DNA of 26,718 nt from a virus, in the IMG/VR virus record IMGVR_UViG_3300047497_000210, positions 1 to 26,718 of that record; one strand, written 5' to 3'. Position numbers and translations under genes: made by a program. Each line of letters opens with the position of its first letter. The first letter of the stretch is position 1. The notes under the pieces were generated by a model. The model was not told where the DNA came from, made no database searches, and saw only the letters and a list, made by a program, of their open reading frames with translations. Of the stretch, positions 23,665-26,718 are shown in pieces.

Positions 23665-24093
23665 ATGGATGAACCCCTTGAGGTCGGCGCGTCCGGGCGA
23701 AGCAGCCTGCGGACGTTCTACAATTTCGACAATTTTCCCATCGCCTACGCTGATCTGGTGGCGTTCGGCGCGGGCACCGGCTTCACGCACGGGCCGCCCG
23801 GCGTGACCATCGATTGCCGCACGAGCGGGCAGCCGCAATACTCAAACAACGCGTCCACGTCGCCAGACACGGCAGGCGGCGATGTGGATAATAATTCTCT
23901 GCCAGCGCCGAATGGTCCGGGAATTTTCATCGCCGTGAAAAACGATACAGCCATCACGAATTTTGTCCGCCTTTTCCCCTCGGAAATCAACGACCCCAAC
24001 GTCGGCGTTTCTCTCCGCAAAGTTGTCACCAACGAGGACTGCGACAATCCCGGTTGTTATCGTTGGTTCCTTTGTTCTCCGCTCTATACTTGA
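23665..24093 (+). CDS. hypothetical tail-tip protein (142 aa)
   Basis: The protein is beta-rich and Asn/Gly/Pro-rich in the middle, with four Cys, three of them at the C-terminus (CDNPGCYRWFLC). No signal peptide. It lies in a run of short Cys-rich genes after the hub-like gene and is likely a tail-tip or tail-associated accessory protein. The ATG at 23665 is preceded by TTGACGT, in which the TGA is the stop of the hub gene. Confidence 0.6.
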   Translation: MDEPLEVGASGRSSLRTFYNFDNFPIAYADLVAFGAGTGFTHGPPGVTIDCRTSGQPQYSNNASTSPDTAGGDVDNNSLPAPNGPGIFIAVKNDTAITNFVRLFPSEINDPNVGVSLRKVVTNEDCDNPGCYRWFLCSPLYT

Positions 24094-24097
24094 CATT

Positions 24098-24847
24098 ATG
24101 CCAAGCGGCGCTTTTCCACCATGCAACTGTCCGTTCCCATATCGCCGTATCTACGCTTGGGGCGGCAGCTACGCCGATGCTGCTGCTGGCCTCTTTCCCG
24201 ACGACAAATCGAGCTTCATCGCCTGCTACGAATCGGCCATCGCTCTTGTCAATAGCATCGACATCACCACGGTTCCGTATGGCCAAGTGCGATGGCTCGA
24301 TTACGGCGGTTACGCTGGTTACAAAAGCGATGCCACCTACATCGATCACGGAAACGTCGTCAACAACCCGACGAACATTCCGGGCGGCGGATCAGGCACG
24401 CCTCCCGCTGGCACAGCCGATTTTGGCGCCATCTCGCCCGGTGGCAGCGAACTGAGTTACATGGGACTGACCAATGCGGGCAACGGCGTCAATGCGGGCG
24501 GCTATCAAATCGCGGGATGGGGCGGGGGCGACGGCCAGCCTGCACATGGCGTCTTCGGAATCTCGCGCATCCAAGTCGATCTGAGCGCGTGCAAGTGTGA
24601 TTCGAAATGGTCGCTCGTTTATTGGGACACCAACAGCTATCCAGCGCCAGGTTTCTACACCATCGAATGCCAATGTGATGCCCTCACTTACCCGGATGGC
24701 GGGTGCCCGGCATGCGAGAACGGTTCCACCGCCAACGCCCTTTGCGTGGACATTCCCCCGACCGGTTGGTTTTACCAGGGCGATCCGGACCTACCCATTT
24801 CGTGCCAATACTTCGTGCCTGGCTTCAACTGCGCCGATCTCACATGA
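24098..24847 (+). CDS. Cys-rich hypothetical protein (249 aa)
   Basis: Twelve Cys residues occur, mostly as CxC or CxxC pairs: CNC at 9-11, then CKC, CQC and CPAC in the C-terminal third. The middle is a Gly/Asn-rich section around PGGGSGTPPAG and GGWGGGDG-type stretches that may be a fibre-like or loop region. The arrangement suggests metal binding or disulfide stabilisation. I recognise no family. The start at 24098 follows TTGACATT, whose TGA ends the previous gene; the stop overlaps the next gene as ATGA. Confidence 0.6.
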   Translation: MPSGAFPPCNCPFPYRRIYAWGGSYADAAAGLFPDDKSSFIACYESAIALVNSIDITTVPYGQVRWLDYGGYAGYKSDATYIDHGNVVNNPTNIPGGGSGTPPAGTADFGAISPGGSELSYMGLTNAGNGVNAGGYQIAGWGGGDGQPAHGVFGISRIQVDLSACKCDSKWSLVYWDTNSYPAPGFYTIECQCDALTYPDGGCPACENGSTANALCVDIPPTGWFYQGDPDLPISCQYFVPGFNCADLT

Positions 24848-25044
24848 CCAAGGACGAAATCAAGATCGCCCGTAAGAAGAATCGCCTCGCCATCGACGCG
24901 GGTTTGCGCGATCTCAAGCCGCCCGCTGGGATCGCGCCGAAGCCGCTCTACAAAACGCCGCCCGCCTACAAGATTCTCTCCCCGGAGGAACGCGCCGCCA
25001 TGGTGGCAGCGGAGAAGGCAAAACCGCAAAAGACCTGTTGTTGA
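24844..25044 (+). CDS. small basic protein ending in Cys-Cys (66 aa)
   Basis: This short, Lys/Pro/Ala-rich soluble protein ends in Lys-Thr-Cys-Cys. Its start overlaps the previous stop by ATGA, and its stop TGA is part of the TTGAC that precedes the next gene. No family recognised. It directly precedes the tape-measure-like gene, so an assembly-chaperone role is possible but only by position. Confidence 0.55.
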   Translation: MTKDEIKIARKKNRLAIDAGLRDLKPPAGIAPKPLYKTPPAYKILSPEERAAMVAAEKAKPQKTCC

Positions 25045-25047
25045 CCT

Positions 25048-26577
25048 ATGGCATTTGACGAAAAATTTGGGATCAATATCGACATCGGCCTCAGCTCCGA
25101 GTCTTTCCCGAATGCAAAAAAAGCGTCGGACGTTCTGGAGGACGTCGGCGAGAAGGGCAAGCACGCCGGGCAAAAAATCAAAGATGGCGCGGACCACGCG
25201 AATCTTTCGCATCGCCAATTGCACGAGGCAATTCGTTTGCTCGGGCCGGAATTTGAAGGCGTCGTCGGCGTGATGCAGGCGGGCGGGGCCGTCTGGCTCG
25301 GAGGCTTGGCCTTGATCGCGGCGATCATCGGCAAGATCAAGGAGCGGTCGGACGAACTGAAAGAGGCCTGGCTGCACAATCTGGAGGCCATTCAGGCCGC
25401 GCAGGAGCGTTTTGAAATTGGGCGCGAGGAGGCCAGCAATCGGGCGGCGACGCGGGCGACGGAGTATTTGATTCACCAGGCGCATTTGCTCGACGGAATT
25501 AATTTGCTTACGCAGGCCTACGAGCGGAACAAGGCGGCCATTTCCGCCGCCGCGACCGAGGAAGGGAAGTTGGTCGATGCCCAGGAAAAAGCCTATGAAA
25601 TCCAGATGCGCAGCAAGGGCGCGACGGATCAGGAAATCGAGGACCTGAAGACGAAGGCGGAGCGGCATAAACAGGATTTGGAGAACGCGGAGAAAACGCA
25701 GCAAATCACGGCGCAAATGGCCTCGGCCGGGCAACACGAAGCAGCGGCGGCCGCACAGGGTCCGGTGATTGCGGGATTGCAGGGCGCGATGGACCAGAAT
25801 GATCGCGCCTTGCAGGCGGCCAAAGACGCAGCCGCGACGGATAAGGACGTTCTGGAAAATGCCCGCAAGGCGAAGAACGCCGCCGAGCTCGAATTTCAGA
25901 CACGGAGAGGCGATGTTGACAACCTCACGCAGGGGACGATTGATCGCGTCAATAATTCGGATAGTTGGGGGTCATTGGACGAGCACACCCGGAGTTTGAT
26001 CACCAAGGGTCTTTATGATGCGATCAAGAGCAAGTCGGCGGCGGATTCGTCGTTTAATTCTGCGCAGTCGGCTTTTGACACGGCCTCCGCAACGGTGGCG
26101 GAGCGCGAGCGTCAATCATTGGTGCTCAAGGCTGACCTTGAGGCTTCATTGCATCGGCGTGATTCCGAGGCCGAAATTGCGCGTTCGTTGCGGGAGCAGG
26201 CGGATGAAGCGGAGCGGCTGTTGGGCATCCATTTGCAATATCAAGGAGAGCAAAATGCCGCGGCGGACGATGCGACGCGAACCGAGCAGAGGGCGGGGTT
26301 GCCAGCCGGGTCAGAGGCGGCGCGGATTGCCAACGAGGGGACTGCCGGGGTGCATGCGGATTTGGCGCGGGCGGTTGGGGAGGCTCGGTCCGTCCGGGGC
26401 GCGACCGGTGATCAGGCCATTCCCGTCTTGAAGGACGCCGTTTCGATCCTCGAAGCGTTGGCTCTAAATCAGCACGCTTCCGCCGCCGACTTGGACGATA
26501 TCAAGGCTGATCTGGCTTTTCTTCGCGGCAACATCGCCGTGTTGCAGGCTCGCCAGGGAAATTCGCGGATGCCTTGA
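25048..26577 (+). CDS. coiled-coil protein with one membrane segment, tape-measure-like (509 aa)
   Basis: Nearly the whole chain is charged Ala/Glu/Lys/Gln-rich helix with coiled-coil character, interrupted by a hydrophobic stretch at about 79-96 (GGAVWLGGLALIAAIIG). Long helical chains with one or more membrane segments are typical of phage tape measure proteins, which set tail length and help DNA cross the membrane; at about 1.5 angstrom per residue this would correspond to a tail near 75 nm. The protein is short for a tape measure, and it follows rather than precedes the hub-like gene, so an internal ejection protein is an alternative. No signal peptide. The ATG at 25048 follows TTGACCT. 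Confidence 0.55.
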   Translation: MAFDEKFGINIDIGLSSESFPNAKKASDVLEDVGEKGKHAGQKIKDGADHANLSHRQLHEAIRLLGPEFEGVVGVMQAGGAVWLGGLALIAAIIGKIKERSDELKEAWLHNLEAIQAAQERFEIGREEASNRAATRATEYLIHQAHLLDGINLLTQAYERNKAAISAAATEEGKLVDAQEKAYEIQMRSKGATDQEIEDLKTKAERHKQDLENAEKTQQITAQMASAGQHEAAAAAQGPVIAGLQGAMDQNDRALQAAKDAAATDKDVLENARKAKNAAELEFQTRRGDVDNLTQGTIDRVNNSDSWGSLDEHTRSLITKGLYDAIKSKSAADSSFNSAQSAFDTASATVAERERQSLVLKADLEASLHRRDSEAEIARSLREQADEAERLLGIHLQYQGEQNAAADDATRTEQRAGLPAGSEAARIANEGTAGVHADLARAVGEARSVRGATGDQAIPVLKDAVSILEALALNQHASAADLDDIKADLAFLRGNIAVLQARQGNSRMP

Positions 26578-26581
26578 AAGG

Positions 26582-26606
26582 CGGTTTCAAGCGCGTTGAA
26601 AAACCG
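26582..26606 (+). other. 9-bp hairpin after the tape-measure-like gene
   Basis: CGGTTTCAA (26582-26590) pairs with TTGAAA plus CCG (26596-26606) with a two-base AA bulge and a GCGCG loop, five bases after the stop codon. No T-tract follows directly; a T-rich stretch comes about 60 bases later (26670-26678). It may protect the 3' end of the message or act as a weak terminator. The remaining roughly 90 bases before the next start show two direct copies of TCGGCGCG and nothing else I can name. Confidence 0.35.
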
Positions 26607-26695
26607 TCCCGAACCTTTGCCAGATGGCGCGGTCGGCGCGTGGTTCTGTATCGGACCTCGGCGCGGCTGTTTTTCTTTCCTAACTCCCTCTGTTT

Positions 26696-26718
26696 ATGGC
26701 TATTTCCGTCTCTTTACC
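26696..26718 (+). CDS. start of a further gene, cut by the window edge
   Basis: An ATG at 26696 opens a frame, Met-Ala-Ile-Ser-Val-Ser-Leu, that is still open when the window ends. It follows a 118-base gap, long for this cluster. Only seven codons are visible, so neither function nor reality can be judged beyond position. Confidence 0.35.

Noticed and set aside
26626-26666. Terminator at the right edge formed by GGCGCG copies and the T-run
   Set aside because: The copies are direct repeats, not inverted, so they do not make a stem next to the T-rich stretch.
1-26718. CRISPR arrays, tRNAs, insertion sequences or integration sites
   Set aside because: No regularly spaced repeats, cloverleaf-like sequences, transposase or integrase motifs were seen on either strand.

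Overview
The window is a single, tightly packed, all-forward cluster of phage late genes: lysis-like genes, packaging, head, connector and tail. It is probably a prophage or phage genome fragment. The DNA is GC-rich. Lipobox lipoproteins and Sec-type signal peptides point to a Gram-negative-type host. The style of the secreted beta-helix proteins, and the near absence of Shine-Dalgarno sequences, would suit a Verrucomicrobiota/PVC-type or similar bacterium, but that host guess is weak. No integrase, repressor, replication gene, tRNA, CRISPR array or insertion sequence is visible.

Layout. (1) Positions 79-2308 hold two small lipoproteins, a coiled-coil protein, a class 3 lipase, a membrane-anchored coiled-coil protein and an unknown 84-residue protein. 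This block sits where Mu-like phages keep lysis genes, but no peptidoglycan-degrading endolysin is recognisable. (2) Positions 2313-4297 hold a small-terminase-like protein and the large terminase (Mu gp27/gp28-like arrangement). (3) Positions 4298-4685 hold a doubtful ORF and a strongly structured, AT-richer element. (4) Positions 4686-9810 encode a portal fused to a Mu-F-like minor head protein, an S78-type prohead protease, an HK97-type major capsid with an unexpected hydrophobic N-terminus, and a composite protein with an internal signal peptide. (5) Positions 9860-13731 encode a tiny Cys-motif protein, head-tail connector, tail completion protein, a tail-terminator-like protein with a chitobiase-type C-terminal domain, a D12-class adenine methyltransferase, and a tail-tube-like protein. 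(6) Positions 13757-21788 hold two small genes, then two very large beta-helix spike genes that together take about 7.4 kb. Both spikes begin with Sec signal peptides. (7) Positions 21790-26577 hold a baseplate-hub-like protein, a set of Cys-rich small proteins, and a coiled-coil protein with one membrane segment that could be the tape measure. A further gene begins at 26696 and runs out of the window.

Genes mostly overlap by 1-4 bases (ATGA, GTGA, TAATG), which suggests one or a few long transcripts with translational coupling. The packaging, protease and capsid genes form a mosaic of Mu-like and HK97-like families. The most unusual features are export signals on several proteins of the virion locus, a lipase in the lysis position, the 16-bp-stem structured element between terminase and portal, and a recurrent TTGAC motif just ahead of start codons that lack Shine-Dalgarno sequences.
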